A stretch of DNA of 64,000 nucleotides from Hordeum vulgare subsp. vulgare (taxonomy: Eukaryota > Streptophyta > Magnoliopsida > Poales > Poaceae): the NCBI RefSeq assembly GCF_904849725.1, contig NC_058524.1:545355763-545419762 (forward strand), in the 5' to 3' direction. The notes under the pieces were generated by a model. The model was given only the letters and a program-made list of their open reading frames with translations, ran no database searches and had not been told where the DNA came from. This document shows positions 34,828 through 46,156 of this stretch, piece after piece (the first letter of the stretch is position 1; each line of letters starts with the position of its first letter). A program made the translations under genes and the position numbers.

Positions 34828-35850
34828 ATGTGCACGAGAAACTATCATGGTGGTTCCTCAAGCAAGAGGGGTCCCCGTCTCGCGATTCGGGAGCCCGATC
34901 CTTACCAACAGAGGAACGCACAGGTACAACCATGTGAATGGCCTTCTGATGAATTCATGATTGAGGCAGGTTTCAAAGACGAGTTTGATACACTTGTTCA
35001 CAATGTCGGACTCGATGAATTCATCTCCGATAAATGTGAACAGTATGTTACTCTCACTGCCTCTTTTGTTCGTAGATTCAAATTTTCAGCTCGCCGTGAT
35101 AAATCTGTACTGTTTGATCTCTATGACAAATCGTATACCATGGATTTAGAGGATTTCAATATAATTTGCAAGATACCTGGTTGGGATAGTCTCAATGATC
35201 CTCCTAAATCTTCGGTTAGGGATTTTTTCTCTAGTATAACTGTTGGAGAAACTAGAGATATTACGCAGGCTATCATGGGGAGCATTCATTTTCCTACCTT
35301 GCATTACTTTGCCCTCTTCATAGGTAGATGCATTAACGGCAAGATTGAGCATTGTCACCTCTGCGCACCCGACCTTAGTATTCTTAAGAGCGCAGTAACG
35401 GGTGATAGAAGTTTCAACATGGGAGTTATAATAGCGAGGAGGCTAAATAATAATGCTAATGAAGGGGATTTTTTTGGTGGGATCTATGCCACTCGCATAG
35501 CAAATTTTCTTGGAGTACCCATCCGCGAAGGAGATCCCCCGCTCCATACAGCTTTCCTTGATCGTGCCGCTATGACACGCTATCAGTTCCTTGAGAGGGA
35601 TAATGAATCCTTCCTATACTGGCTAATATTTAACCGACAGCGTGTTTTCCATATTACCCTTCCTGCTCATGCCTTCTTTGACTTTCAGGTAAAACGTAGA
35701 TATTACATAACCAGAGGAGAGGCAGAGGAGTATGAGAGGGAGGCAAAGGCTGCTCGCCTCCGTGAGGCAGCTATTCAGGCAGTGGTTGCCGCGCTCCCGT
35801 ACAACCCCCATTATGATTTCGGATATCGCCCGGACCAGCCATGGGACTAG
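34828..35850 (+). CDS. ORF3 of element E: intact Athila ORF-like protein, 340 aa
   Basis: An uninterrupted frame starts at ATG 34828 (MCTRNYHGGSSSKRG) and ends at TAG 35848. It begins with a basic, Ser/Gly-rich head. A globular core follows with EFISDKCEQYV, SIHFPTLHYFALFIGRC, APDLSIL and GGIYATRIANFLGVP, and a charged, Ala/Glu-rich region near residues 290-320 that may be helical. It resembles the Athila ORF-1 family found downstream of pol in plant Athila elements. I see no signal peptide, membrane anchor or nuclease motif, so an envelope role is not supported. It is the only fully open frame in E, while gag is broken four times. Confidence 0.78.
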   Translation: MCTRNYHGGSSSKRGPRLAIREPDPYQQRNAQVQPCEWPSDEFMIEAGFKDEFDTLVHNVGLDEFISDKCEQYVTLTASFVRRFKFSARRDKSVLFDLYDKSYTMDLEDFNIICKIPGWDSLNDPPKSSVRDFFSSITVGETRDITQAIMGSIHFPTLHYFALFIGRCINGKIEHCHLCAPDLSILKSAVTGDRSFNMGVIIARRLNNNANEGDFFGGIYATRIANFLGVPIREGDPPLHTAFLDRAAMTRYQFLERDNESFLYWLIFNRQRVFHITLPAHAFFDFQVKRRYYITRGEAEEYEREAKAARLREAAIQAVVAALPYNPHYDFGYRPDQPWD

Positions 35851-35871
35851 ACCAACTTAAGCCAAAAGCCT

Positions 35872-35885
35872 AAGCTTGGGGGAGT
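35872..35885 (+). other. Internal polypurine-tract-like site after ORF3 of element E
   Basis: AAGCTTGGGGGAGT lies 22 nt after the ORF3 stop, identical to the site in A and to one in G. Confidence 0.6.
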
Positions 35886-37783
35886 ACGTGTTTCTCACCG
35901 ACTTTATATTCTTGCTTACACTTTCACTTTGTTAGTCGGTGTTCACACTTTGCCACTATATCATCCATGCCAGTTTATTTCTTTTTCTCGCTTTCTTCTC
36001 GTGTGTTTGTCTAGTTGAGAAAACCCAAAAATATTTCTTGTTCTTCTTTTGGTTGTTGGGAGCTTTCCCATGTAAATAGTTTTCTTTTTCTTTGGGTCAA
36101 GGTAGAAGACCATGGTTACAATGTTTAGTGTCTCTCGCATGCATATCTGTTTATCTGTCAAAGAGCCATATTACTTTGTCTTCTCCTTTGTGTTTGCTTG
36201 CAGATTCCAGCGTAGTCCAATGCACGAGCACTCTTATTATTGTCACATCATTCGGTAGTGCAAGTGAAAGGAAATAATGATGATATATGATGAAGTGACT
36301 GAGCCTGGAAAAGCTGGTATGAACTCGATCTATTTTGTTTTTGTAAATATGACTAGCTCATCGTTCCAGATTCAGCTTTGTTGGGAGAGAAACATGTTTG
36401 CAATGACAACTTAGAGATCATAGTTTCTGATGCCATGCTTAATTAGCTAGGAGCTTATAATGGTTTGTCTTGGATGCCAGCATGAATCTCGAGATGATTA
36501 TGATGTAGTATGATAGGATGGTATCCTCCTTTGAATGATTCAAGTGGCTTGACTTGGCACATGTTCACGCATGTAGTTGAAACAAAATCACCATAGCCTC
36601 TATGATATTCATGTTCATGGTGATTTATGTCCTACTCATGCTTGCACTCAATGTTGGTTAATCTCAATGCATTTTGATGACTGTTGTCACTCTCTAGTTG
36701 GTCGCTTCCCAGTCTTTTGCTAGCCTTCACTTGTACTAAGCGGGAATACTGCTTGTGCATCCACTTCCATAAACCCAAAGTTGTTCCATATGAGTCCACC
36801 ATACCTACCTATATGCGGTATCTACCTGCCATTCCAAGTAAATTTGCATGTGCCACTCTCTAAATCTTCAAGAAATAATCTGTTTTGCATGCCCGAACCG
36901 CTCATGTGGTGACAAGAGGCGATCAGTATCTTCCATGCTACGCGTGTTATCCTTGATATGTGTTTATTCACTATAACTCACAAGAAAGGGGCTGGTGATT
37001 GGAATGCCCAGTTCCATGCTCAAATCGAAAATACAATTGCAAACAAAACTCCCCCTGGATTGACGTTAGTATGGACGGCACCCGGGTATTCGGCTAGTCG
37101 TGGAGTGTGATTGATCGGTGGTGGGGGGGTCAAAACTTTACTTTTCTGTTTGGGAACCGCCTATAGTATGTGTAGCATGGAAGATGGCAAAAACTCTTGG
37201 TCATTGCGTTGACAATGAAAGCATGTCACCCAAAATTATGTATCTCTGTCTTCAAAGCTTGAGCTCTGGCACCTCTTCAAATCAATGATTCCCTCTGCGA
37301 AGGGCCTGTCTATTTATGTTTCTGTTGAGTCATCCTCTCCTTATAAAAGCACCAATTAGAGAGCACCTTTGTCATTTTTATGCTTTGCTTTTAACTGATA
37401 TTGAGTATGACTGTGACTGGATCTTCTTTGCCATGAATGGCAATGTCCAGTCAACCCTTGGTCTTTGAAGGTGCTCTGCATTTATGTTTTGCGGACTCAG
37501 AAAGAGCTAGTGAGATACTATCTATTCACACTGCTTCATGATTGTTTTGATTGAAGTGTTGATGTTTGAAACTTATTATTATTGCTCGCTAGTTGATTAT
37601 GCCATTGATATGAGTTTACCATGATACCTAGATGTCATTTGCTTATGTGGTTAGCTTATTATCTTGCTGAAATTCAGGATATGAGTTAGACATAGTTGCA
37701 ACAACAAGATCAAACAGAGTTCGTAAAAGTTTTTCTTTTGTCTCTTTCAGTTTGTCAACTGAATTGCTTGACGACAAGCAAGA
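35886..37783 (+). other. Non-coding 3' region of element E
   Basis: About 1.9 kb without a protein-like frame, colinear with 14683-16581 in element A. Confidence 0.65.
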
Positions 37784-37800
37784 TTTTAAGCTTGGGGGGT
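37784..37800 (+). other. Polypurine tract of element E
   Basis: TTTTAAGCTTGGGGGGT directly precedes the 3' LTR. Confidence 0.75.
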
Positions 37801-39225
37801 TGATACGTCTCCGTCGTATCTACTTTTCCAAACTCTTTTGCCCTTGTTTTGGACTCTAATTTGCATGATTTGAATGGAACTAACCCGTACTAACGTTGTT
37901 TTTAGCAGAATTGCCATGGTGTTGTTTTTGCGCAGAAATAAAAGTTCTCGGAATGACCTGGAAATTTACGAGGATTTTTTGTGGAATATATAAAAAATAT
38001 TGGCGCAAGAATCAACCAAAGAAGTGGAGCGTGGAGCCCACAAGCCCACCAGGCGCCCCGCCACCCCACCCCGGCCGCGCCTAGCAGGCTTGTGGGGCCC
38101 ACGGAGCTCCACCGCCTCCAATTCCAGCTCTACTTAGTCCCTTGCATCCGAAAAAAATCAAGGAGAAGAGTTCATCGTGTTTTGCGATACGGAGGCGCCG
38201 CCACCTCCTGTTCTTCCTCTAGGGGGCAGATCTGGAGTCCGTTGTGGGCTCCGGAGAGGGGAGATCGTCGCCTTCGTCATCACCAACCTTCCTTCATCGC
38301 CAATTCCATGATGCTCTTCACCGTTCGTGAGTAATCTCATCGTAGGCTTGCTAGACGGTGATGGGTTGGATGACATCTATCATGTAATCGAATTAGTTTT
38401 GACGGGAATTGATCCCTACTATCCACTATGTTGTGAGATTGATGTTGCTACTACTTTGCCATGCTTAATGCTTGTCACTAGGGCCCGAGTGCCATGATTT
38501 CAGATCTAAACCTGTTATGTTCTCGTCAATATATGTGTGTTCTTGATCCTATCTTGAAAGTTGTAGTCGCCTAGTATGTGTTATGACCCGGCAACCCCGG
38601 AGTGACAATAGCCGGAACCACTCCCGGAGATGACCATAGTATGAGGAGTTCATGTATTCACTAAGTGTTAATGCGTTGGTCCGGTTCTCTATTAAAAGGA
38701 GAACCTTAATATCCCGTAGTTTCCATTAGGACCCCGCTGCCACGGGAGGGATGGACAATAGATGTCATGCAAGTTCTTTTCCCTACGCCAGTATGACTAC
38801 ATACGGAATACATGCCTACATTACATTGACGAAGTGGAGCTAGTTACATATCTCTCCGTGTTATAACTGTTGCATGATGAATACCATCCGACATAATTAT
38901 CCATCACCGATGCAATGCCTGTGAGTTTTTCCTACTGGTCCTTGCTATGTTACTTTGCTGATACTGTTGTCACTGCTGCTACTGTTACTCTGTCACTACT
39001 GTTGTTACTATTGCTACTGGTTACTATTGCTAGTGTTGCTATCATATTACTCTGCCACTGATACTTTGCTGCAGATACTAAGTCTTTCAGGTGTGGTTGA
39101 ATTGACAACTCAACTGCTAATACTCGAGAATATTATTTGGCTTCCCTTTGTGTCGAATCAATAAATTTGGGTTGAATACTCTACCCTCGAAAACTGTCGG
39201 GATCCCCTATACTTGTGGGTTATCA
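37801..39225 (+). repeat. 3' LTR of element E
   Basis: It is 1425 bp, from TGATACGTCTCC to GGGTTATCA. Inverted-repeat arms are at 38038-38046 and 38087-38095. The TATA-like box is changed to TACTTAG. Confidence 0.88.
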
Positions 39226-40165
39226 CCCCACCCCCGTAAATATTAGGCAGTGGACCGCAACACCCACATACGACGTTTACATGGTAGAGAGGCCCCATGA
39301 CACGGGCGACGTTACATCCAAACAAAACAACAATAAGTCTGGGGAGGAGCCCCCAAAGTGCCGAAAGCTACGTAAGCGTACCAAGGCAAATAAGGGAAGG
39401 GGCTCCATACAAGCCACGCGGGAAAACATAACCCAGAGGACCACAACAACCCCGAAGCTCCCGAGCAACAACCAGAGGACCCGAACAAACCCGATCTCGA
39501 CAACCTCAATAATTCGGAAGATGACGACTACCTCCCCCCTATCAACGAGAAATACGGCCTAGAGGCCATAGACCTTGTAATCCCCGAGGACCTTGAAGGC
39601 CAGGAACGGTTCTGGCAACAGCTTATAACTACCGCTCAGAGCCTAAAAGAGAAGCAACGACGGCTCCAGGCCGAACAAGACTCCATTAACAACAGGTGGA
39701 CCAAAATCCTGGCCGCCGAAGAAGGATACGACACCGAGTGGTCAGATCATAAGAAAAGCTAGCTACGTTGGTGCATGCTGCCTTAGTTCGACGACGAGGC
39801 CCCAGAGCATGCAACACCGAGGCACACGGACTACGACCAGCCTGATCGCCCACCCCAAGGACGTGATAGAGCGGTCGGAGAGGCTGAGTATAGACCCGAG
39901 CCTCCCCGCATAAAAGGTAAAGAACATGTCCAATTAGGCACAGACCTAACCCACGATATGACTTGGACATCAGAACAGGTCGCAACAGATCCATCTACTC
40001 ATCCAGGAGGCACGCCCCCACTCGATGGGACAAAGAACAACATTGGGTCGCCTACACGAACAGAGGTCGGGAACAGTACCGGGATCAACCTGGAGCTGAT
40101 CTCCGCCATAATATATATCGGATCAGCAGCGCCGCTCACCCATTGTGCTTCACACAAGAGGTCAT
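39226..40165 (+). pseudogene. gag middle region of element F
   Basis: This continues the frame interrupted by E (TPVNIRQWTATPTYDVYMVE) and then shifts frame several times. The product would be low-complexity, rich in Lys, Arg, Asn and Thr, followed by acidic and helical parts. Near 40130 it reads HPLCFTQEV and crosses the solo LTR insertion directly into the capsid core at 46162. It is a spacer typical of long Gypsy gag proteins. Confidence 0.5.
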
Positions 40166-41101
40166 TGATACGTCTCCAACGTATCTATAACTTTTGATGG
40201 TTTCATGCTATTATCTTGTCAAACTTTGGATGTTTTGCATGCCTTTTATATATTTTCTGGGACTAACTTATTAACGCAGTGCCAAGTGCTAGTTCCTGTT
40301 TTTCCATGTTTTTGACCCCTTTCAGAGGAGATTTTCAAACAGAGTCCAAACGGAAGAAAATCCCCGAAAAGATTTTTTCGTAACGGAAGAAGATCGGGAA
40401 GCTTGGGAGCCAAGGCAGGGGAGCCTCAGGGGCCCCACAAGCCCCCACCCCGCGGCCAGGGGGTAGGCCACGACCCATAGGCTTGTGGGCCCCCTGGGCG
40501 CCCTCTGACCTAGGGGTTGCGCCTATATATTCTGAAAAAATCCCAAAAAAATGAGGAGATCATCGAAAGTACTTTTCCGCCGCCGCAAGCTTCTGTCTCC
40601 GTAAGATCCCATCTGGGGCACGTTATGGTGCCCTGCCGGAGGGGGGATTCGGACACGGAGGGCTTATTCATCAACACCATGACCTCTCCGATGATGCGTG
40701 AGTAGTTCACCATAGACCTACGGGTCCATAGCTAGTAACTAGATGGCTTCTTCTCTCTCTTGGATCTTCAATACAAAGTTCTCCATGATCTTCATGGAGA
40801 TCTATTGTCACGCCCATGATGCGACCCTATCCTCAATTTGGTACGAAGGCCTCGTCAGGGATAGAAGTGCATCTCGACGTGTCGCAAAAATGGATATCGT
40901 TACAAGTACATGTACTGAAAAGAAGAGATATATAAATAGAATTGGCTTACACTCGCCACAAGCTACATCAGAGTCACATCAGTACATTACATAATAACAC
41001 GAAAGAGCAGGGTCCGTCTACGGACGAAAACAAACGAGAAAAGAAGAACGACGTCCATCCTTGCTATCCCAGGCTGTCGGCCTGGAACCCATCCTAGATC
41101 G

Positions 41102-41127
41102 ATGAAGAAGAAGAAGAAGAAGAAGAA
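41102..41127 (+). repeat. (GAA)n microsatellite in Sukkula LTR
   Basis: About eight GAA units in a row near the 3' end of the LTR. Confidence 0.9.
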
Positions 41128-43384
41128 GCAACTCCAAATGAACAATCAACACGCTTTCGTCAAGTAAACTTTACATGTACCTGCAACTGGTGTTGTAGTA
41201 ATCTGTGAGCCACAGGGGACTCAGCAATCTCATTTCCAAAGGTATCAAGACTAGCAAAGCTTAATGGGTGAGGTAGGGTTAAGTGGTGAGGTTGCAGCAG
41301 CGACTAAGCATATATTTGGTGGCTAAACTTACGAGTGCAAGAAATAAGAGAGGGAAGATCTATGCATAACGGACATGACTACTGATGATCAAATGAATGA
41401 TCCTGAACACCTACCTACGTCGGACATAACTCCACCGTGTCCTCGATCGGAGAAGGAACTCACAAAAGAGGCAGTCATGGTTACGCACACAGTTGGCATG
41501 TTTTAATTAAATTAACTTCAAGTTATCTAGAACCAGTGTTAAACAAAGTTTCCACGTTGCCACATAACCGCGGGCACGGCTTTCCGAAAGATTTAACCCT
41601 GCAGGGGTGCTCCAACTAGTCCATCACAAATTACCACAAGCCGCATAGAAATCCTCGATCACGAAGCTCGCAATCTCGTCAGACTCCTTAGAGGAAAACC
41701 TCAACTCTGAGATTACCCAAAGCATCACCGGAATCCCGATGCACAAGATATCTCGTCAAGGGTAAAACTAATCCAGCAAGGCCGCCCGACGTGTCGACGA
41801 TCCCGATAGGAGCCGCGTATCTCGTTCTCGGGACACGACAGATGAGCTAGACGTCGGGATCGCTAAACCTCTGGGTGACCAGAGGGGCGCCACACATCGC
41901 TCAGGTGGGACCAACACTCATGAGGAGCAGTAGCCCGGGGGTTGATTAATTATCCTTGGGGTCCGGAAAGTCCCTATGCAATTTTATTAGGTGTTTAGGC
42001 AAATGTAGTACCAAAGTTGGGCCTTGCCAGACCAGCTTTAATCTAAAACGAATTATCAAGGGGGTCCCCATAATAACCCTGATCGTGTTAGGAGCGCTCA
42101 ATTATGGAACATAACACCGGTAGCCGAAAACTAAGGGGGCAAAGGTGGAACAAAACACCAGGCTAGAAAGGCCGAGCCTTCCACCTTTTACCAAGTATAT
42201 AGCTGCATTAAATTAAATAGCATTTACTAGGGTGATATAACAACGAATCCTTGTTTTCACATGGAAGCAACTGCACCTGCAACTAGCAACGCTAACACAA
42301 GGTTAAGAAAATGGTAACATAGCAAATCAGTGGTTTGCTAGCTTGAACAGTAGAAGGTTTCATGGCATTGTTCAGAGGCAACATGTGGTAGGCAACGGGA
42401 CATAATTGATAGAAACGGTAAACTAGCATGGCAATGATAGTAATGGTATCTGGGGAAATGGTCATCTTGCCTGAGATCCCGCTGAGAAGAAGAATGATTC
42501 CGTGAAGCAGACGAACCGACGTAGTCGAACGGGTCCTCACTTTCCGACACGCTTGCGGAACTCTATCGAGACGAAGGAAGCCGGAAACAAGAATCAACAC
42601 ACGATATTCACCACATGATGCACAACACATATGATGCATGAACGGTTCAAATATGCAAAGCATGGCATGACAATTCACATCACGCAAACACTACACATTA
42701 AATGAAGTTCAATATGCAACGAGTTGCATATTGACGAAACTCCATGTTTAATTATTTAGTTCACTCCCTATTATTAACACGGCAATATTAAAATGTTGTT
42801 AACATGGCAAGGGGTGAAGAAAAAATTAAACTACCTATCTAGGCATTTTAAATGAGGCCGGAAACGACATATAGCATCTCCGAAACGACCCCACGTGCTA
42901 AATTCTAATTCTATCCAAATTTGTCCTAATCACACTTTAAGTTTGTTAAACAGAAAAAAAAAGTGCTTCACGTGTTTCTACTCATCATTCTGGCCCATTT
43001 ACATATATGGCACATCTCCAACGGAGCTACGGTTAAATAACTACGTCCTAAACCGCTTCTAACATATCGACACGCAAACCGAAGAAAACAACACGGTTAT
43101 GTAATTTTATCATGCATGAAAGTTGCTTTTTGAGAAACTACGGAAAATTCTAAGCAACTTACATGTTGAAATCATTTTAATCCGGTGCACGGTTTAGAAA
43201 CTACGCTGGTTTGAAAAACAATGCCTTTTCTGACATTAACAAAATCCCTGAGAATTCGAAAAATCACACGACGTTTTAAAAAAACATAATGGGACGAATT
43301 GCACCATAGTGCGGTGGCCCAGGACTGAAATTGGCCCAAGACTTGTGTGCAAGAGAGAAAAAAACACAACCAGCAAAAGATTAA

Positions 43385-43459
43385 AGGCACACATGGGATT
43401 TGATCCCACGACCTCCTGGACCAGGGAAAAATACTCCGACCACTGCGCTGTGTTGAGGC
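43385..43459 (-). other. Degenerate tRNA-like sequence in Sukkula LTR
   Basis: On the minus strand, CAGCGCAGTGG is close to a pol III A box and GGATCAAATCC is a B box with two mismatches. The T-arm-like GTGGG...CCCAT can pair. The acceptor ends do not pair well, so this is at best a decayed tRNA-like unit. Confidence 0.35.
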
Positions 43460-43542
43460 TTTGGTACAAGGCGGATATATACCTCATATACATCACAGCG
43501 TCACAGCGAGGCTCTAATCTAAATAACACAAAACAAAAAATA

Positions 43543-43615
43543 GGCTTGGCTGGGATTCGAACCCCAGATCGCTTGGCTAACTCCACACGCTGATTACCAG
43601 CTCGGCTACAAAGCC
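43543..43615 (-). other. tRNA-like sequence (73 nt) with A and B boxes in Sukkula LTR
   Basis: On the minus strand the A box TAGCCGAGCTGG (43597-43608) and B box GGTTCGAATCC (43553-43563) match the pol III consensus exactly. The ends GGCTTTG and CCAAGCC pair at six of seven positions, and the total length is 73 nt, normal for a tRNA. The anticodon stem is poor, so I would not call it a functional tRNA gene. It lies downstream of the LTR TATA box, on the LTR's own transcribed strand. Confidence 0.55.
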
Positions 43616-44569
43616 AATGTGATATAAACTTTGGGTCGACCTAGACGAGACATACCTCGATGCTAACTGAACCAATCTGCAAGTGAATGGAATGAGTCAA
43701 TGCAGGCTCGTTCATGTCTTCCTCCTGGACCACGACAGACTAGCAGACCTCGCCAGATCGGCCTGATCCGGACGAGTCGGCAGCGGGGGAGGCCGGGAAT
43801 GGATCCAAGGCGGCTCGAACTAAGAGATCCCGGGTGGCGGCTCGATGGTTTCCAGTTAGACACCCAAAGGGAGAGAGATCAAACTGAGAAGAAAAACAGG
43901 GAGAGAGGAGGGAACGGGAGAAGGGGAGCAAGGCATGGAGGAGAGAGGACCCAGGGTCTCCTGATCCGACGACGAGGTCCTTCGGGCGGCTGGGCCGAGC
44001 CTACAGCAGTGGCAGCCGACCACGCTCACCATGCTGCTCGTGCGCTGCAAGTTGTCCATTCCCTGACAGAGAATAACAAAGGTAAAACGAGAGAGAGAGA
44101 GATTAGAGGAGGAAGGAGAGGAGAAAGAGCGGGAGGAAGAAAAAAGGAGAGAGGAACGAGGACCTGGCCTGGGAATTCGGCGAGGCGGTGCTCCAACGGC
44201 CGAGGGGCGCGGCGGCGAGCTACCAGCGGCGGCGGCATGCAAGGCTGCTGCAAGAGGCTCGGCGAGCTCGGGTCCTTGCCGCACGGCCGCGCACGGCTTC
44301 AGAACGGGGCACAGGAGCCAGCTCGAGGTCAGGCTCCTTTCGATCCCAAGCGGGGCTGCGGACTAGAGGCGGCGCTTGATGCGGTCGGGGTGGACGCGTC
44401 CATGGGCTGGTGGCGGCGGATCGAGGGGAGAATTGGGGGAGCGATGCTCGTTGGAGGAAAAAAAATCTAGGACGACCCCGACGGGAATTTTCCAGTGGGT
44501 GGCGGCGCGAGGGGATTGATGGATGGGATAGGTAGGTTAGGGTTTGGTTTGAAATTGGTATATCGTAGT

Positions 44570-44579
44570 CTATTTATAG
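44570..44579 (-). promoter_or_regulatory. TATA box of Sukkula LTR
   Basis: CTATAAATAG on the minus strand, about 660 bases into the LTR and just before the GC-rich leader. Confidence 0.65.
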
Positions 44580-46156
44580 AAAAAGATAATATCTAGGTTC
44601 GGAACCTCCAACTTAGATCGGACGGTCGGAAAAAAAATAGGTTAGGAAGTCCAGTGGACAAACCGATGACGGTTTGCGGTAAAACGGGGTTGATCCGGAC
44701 CTAACGGTTACGACTGTGTGTTTCGGGTACCGGGAGGTTTTCGGACTAGGTTGCGGACAGGTCGGTGCACTGTGCAGAGAGGCTAGGCGAAGATGAGAGG
44801 AAAATGGACAGCCCGACATCGGGGTTTAAAACAACGAAAACGTCCGACGGTAACGGAATACGGTGCCGCTACGGCGCGACCGTTCGGGTACCAGACGAAC
44901 TCCGATAGCGATGAAAATTGGCATACGGCCTACCTATATTAAAATAAGACTGCACACCAAGTTTCGACCCTATCAGAGAAATTTTTATACACAATTTTAA
45001 AAACAAGGATTTAGACGATGCCGTGGGCGCGTGCGTGTGCGGTCGGGCTCAGAACGGACAACAACGGGAACCGGCAACTAACAACGAATGCAAGTTTTGA
45101 AAACTGGCGGCAACGGAGATGCCGATGCATTGCTGATGATGCGCATGATGCGATGATGATGCGACAAAATAAAATAAACACGCGGCGAAAAGGGAAATAA
45201 AGGGGAATCTTCTGGAACATCAGCATCGGCTGTCACATCTATCCTATGTAATCTTCTTTTGCGGTGTGTTTGTCGAGATCCGATGAATTGTGGATTTATG
45301 ATCAGATTATCTATGAATCTTATTTGAGTTTCTTGTGATCTCTCTTATGCATGATTTCATACCCTTGTAATTCTCTTCGAGTTGTGGGTTTTGTCTGGCC
45401 AACTAGATCTATGATTCTTGCAATGGGAGAAGTGCTTGGTTTTGGGTTCATACCATGTGGTGACCTCACCCAGTGACAGAAGGGGTAGCGAGGCACGCAT
45501 CGTGTATTTGCCATGAAGGGTAAAAATATGGGGTTTTCATCATTGGTTTGAGATTATCCCTCTACATCATGTCATCTTGCTTAAGGCGTTACTCTGTTCG
45601 TCATGAACTCAATACACTAGATGCATGTTGGATAGCGGTCGATGTGTGGAGTAATAGTAGTAGATGCAGAAAGTATCGGTCTACTTGTCTCGGACGTGAT
45701 GCCTATATGTATGATCATTGCCTTAGATATCGTCATAACTTTGCGCGGTTCTATCAATTGCTCGACAGTAAGTTGTTCACCCACTGTGATATTTGCTATT
45801 TTGAGAGAAGCCTCTAGTGAACACTATGGCCCCCGGGTCTACTCCACACCATATTTTCAGCCTTACACTTTTTACTTCGTTGCACTTTCCGCCTTCAGAT
45901 CTCACTTTGCAAACAATCTTGAAGGGATTGACAACCCCTTTGAAGCGTTGGGTGCAAGCTTGTTTGTGTTTGCGCAGGTACTCTGGACTTGACGAGACCA
46001 TCCTTCTGGATCGATACCTTGGTTCTCAAACTGAGGGAAATACTTACTGCTCCTGTACTGCATCACCCTTTCCTCTTCAAGGGAAAAACCGACGCAAACC
46101 AGAGAAGTAACAAGAAGAATTCCTAGCGCCAAGGAAGGACTTTTGTTGCCGTAGCA

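Larger units (their letters stand above)
29839..39225 (+). mobile_element. Element E: second copy of the A family (WHAM-like, tentative), complete, in gag of F
   Basis: It is 9387 bp with the perfect duplication CCCCA (29834-29838 and 39226-39230). Order: LTR, tRNA-Asp PBS, gag-protease, internal promoter-like module, intact ORF3, internal polypurine-like site, non-coding region, polypurine tract, LTR. There is no reverse transcriptase or integrase. It shares all internal landmarks with element A. Confidence 0.88.
40806..45237 (-). mobile_element. Sukkula solo LTR (4.4 kb), reverse orientation
   Basis: It is bounded by TGTCACGCCC and GGCTGTCACA, with the perfect duplication TCTAT (40801-40805 and 45238-45242). 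The minus-strand end GATAGGGTCGCATCATGGGC matches, with one mismatch, a Sukkula LTR primer I recall. The minus-strand TATA box CTATAAATAG lies at 44570-44579, followed downstream by a GC-rich leader (43700-44470). There is no PBS or internal domain, so it is a solo LTR of this large retrotransposon derivative (LARD). No long protein-like frame is convincing. Confidence 0.85.
40166..46156 (+). mobile_element. Sabrina-group solo LTR in gag of F, itself split by Sukkula
   Basis: It starts TGATACGTCTCCAACG and ends GTTGCCGTAGCA with the perfect duplication GTCAT (40161-40165 and 46157-46161). Without the insert it is about 1554 bp, a single LTR with no internal region. The promoter inverted repeat is at 40435-40443 and 40480-40488, with TATATATTC near 40524. 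The half after 45243 matches Sabrina LTR sequence. Confidence 0.85.

Noticed and set aside
34828..35850. ORF3 of A/E as a true envelope protein
   Set aside because: Position is that of env in Athila elements, but I see no signal peptide, cleavage site or membrane anchor.
43543..43615. Functional tRNA gene
   Set aside because: Boxes and acceptor stem fit, but the anticodon stem does not pair well. I report it only as tRNA-like.
43700..44470. 256-codon open frame (+) and overlapping minus frames in the Sukkula LTR
   Set aside because: High GC leader, low-complexity Arg/Gly composition, and antisense to the LTR promoter for the longest one. No domain is visible.
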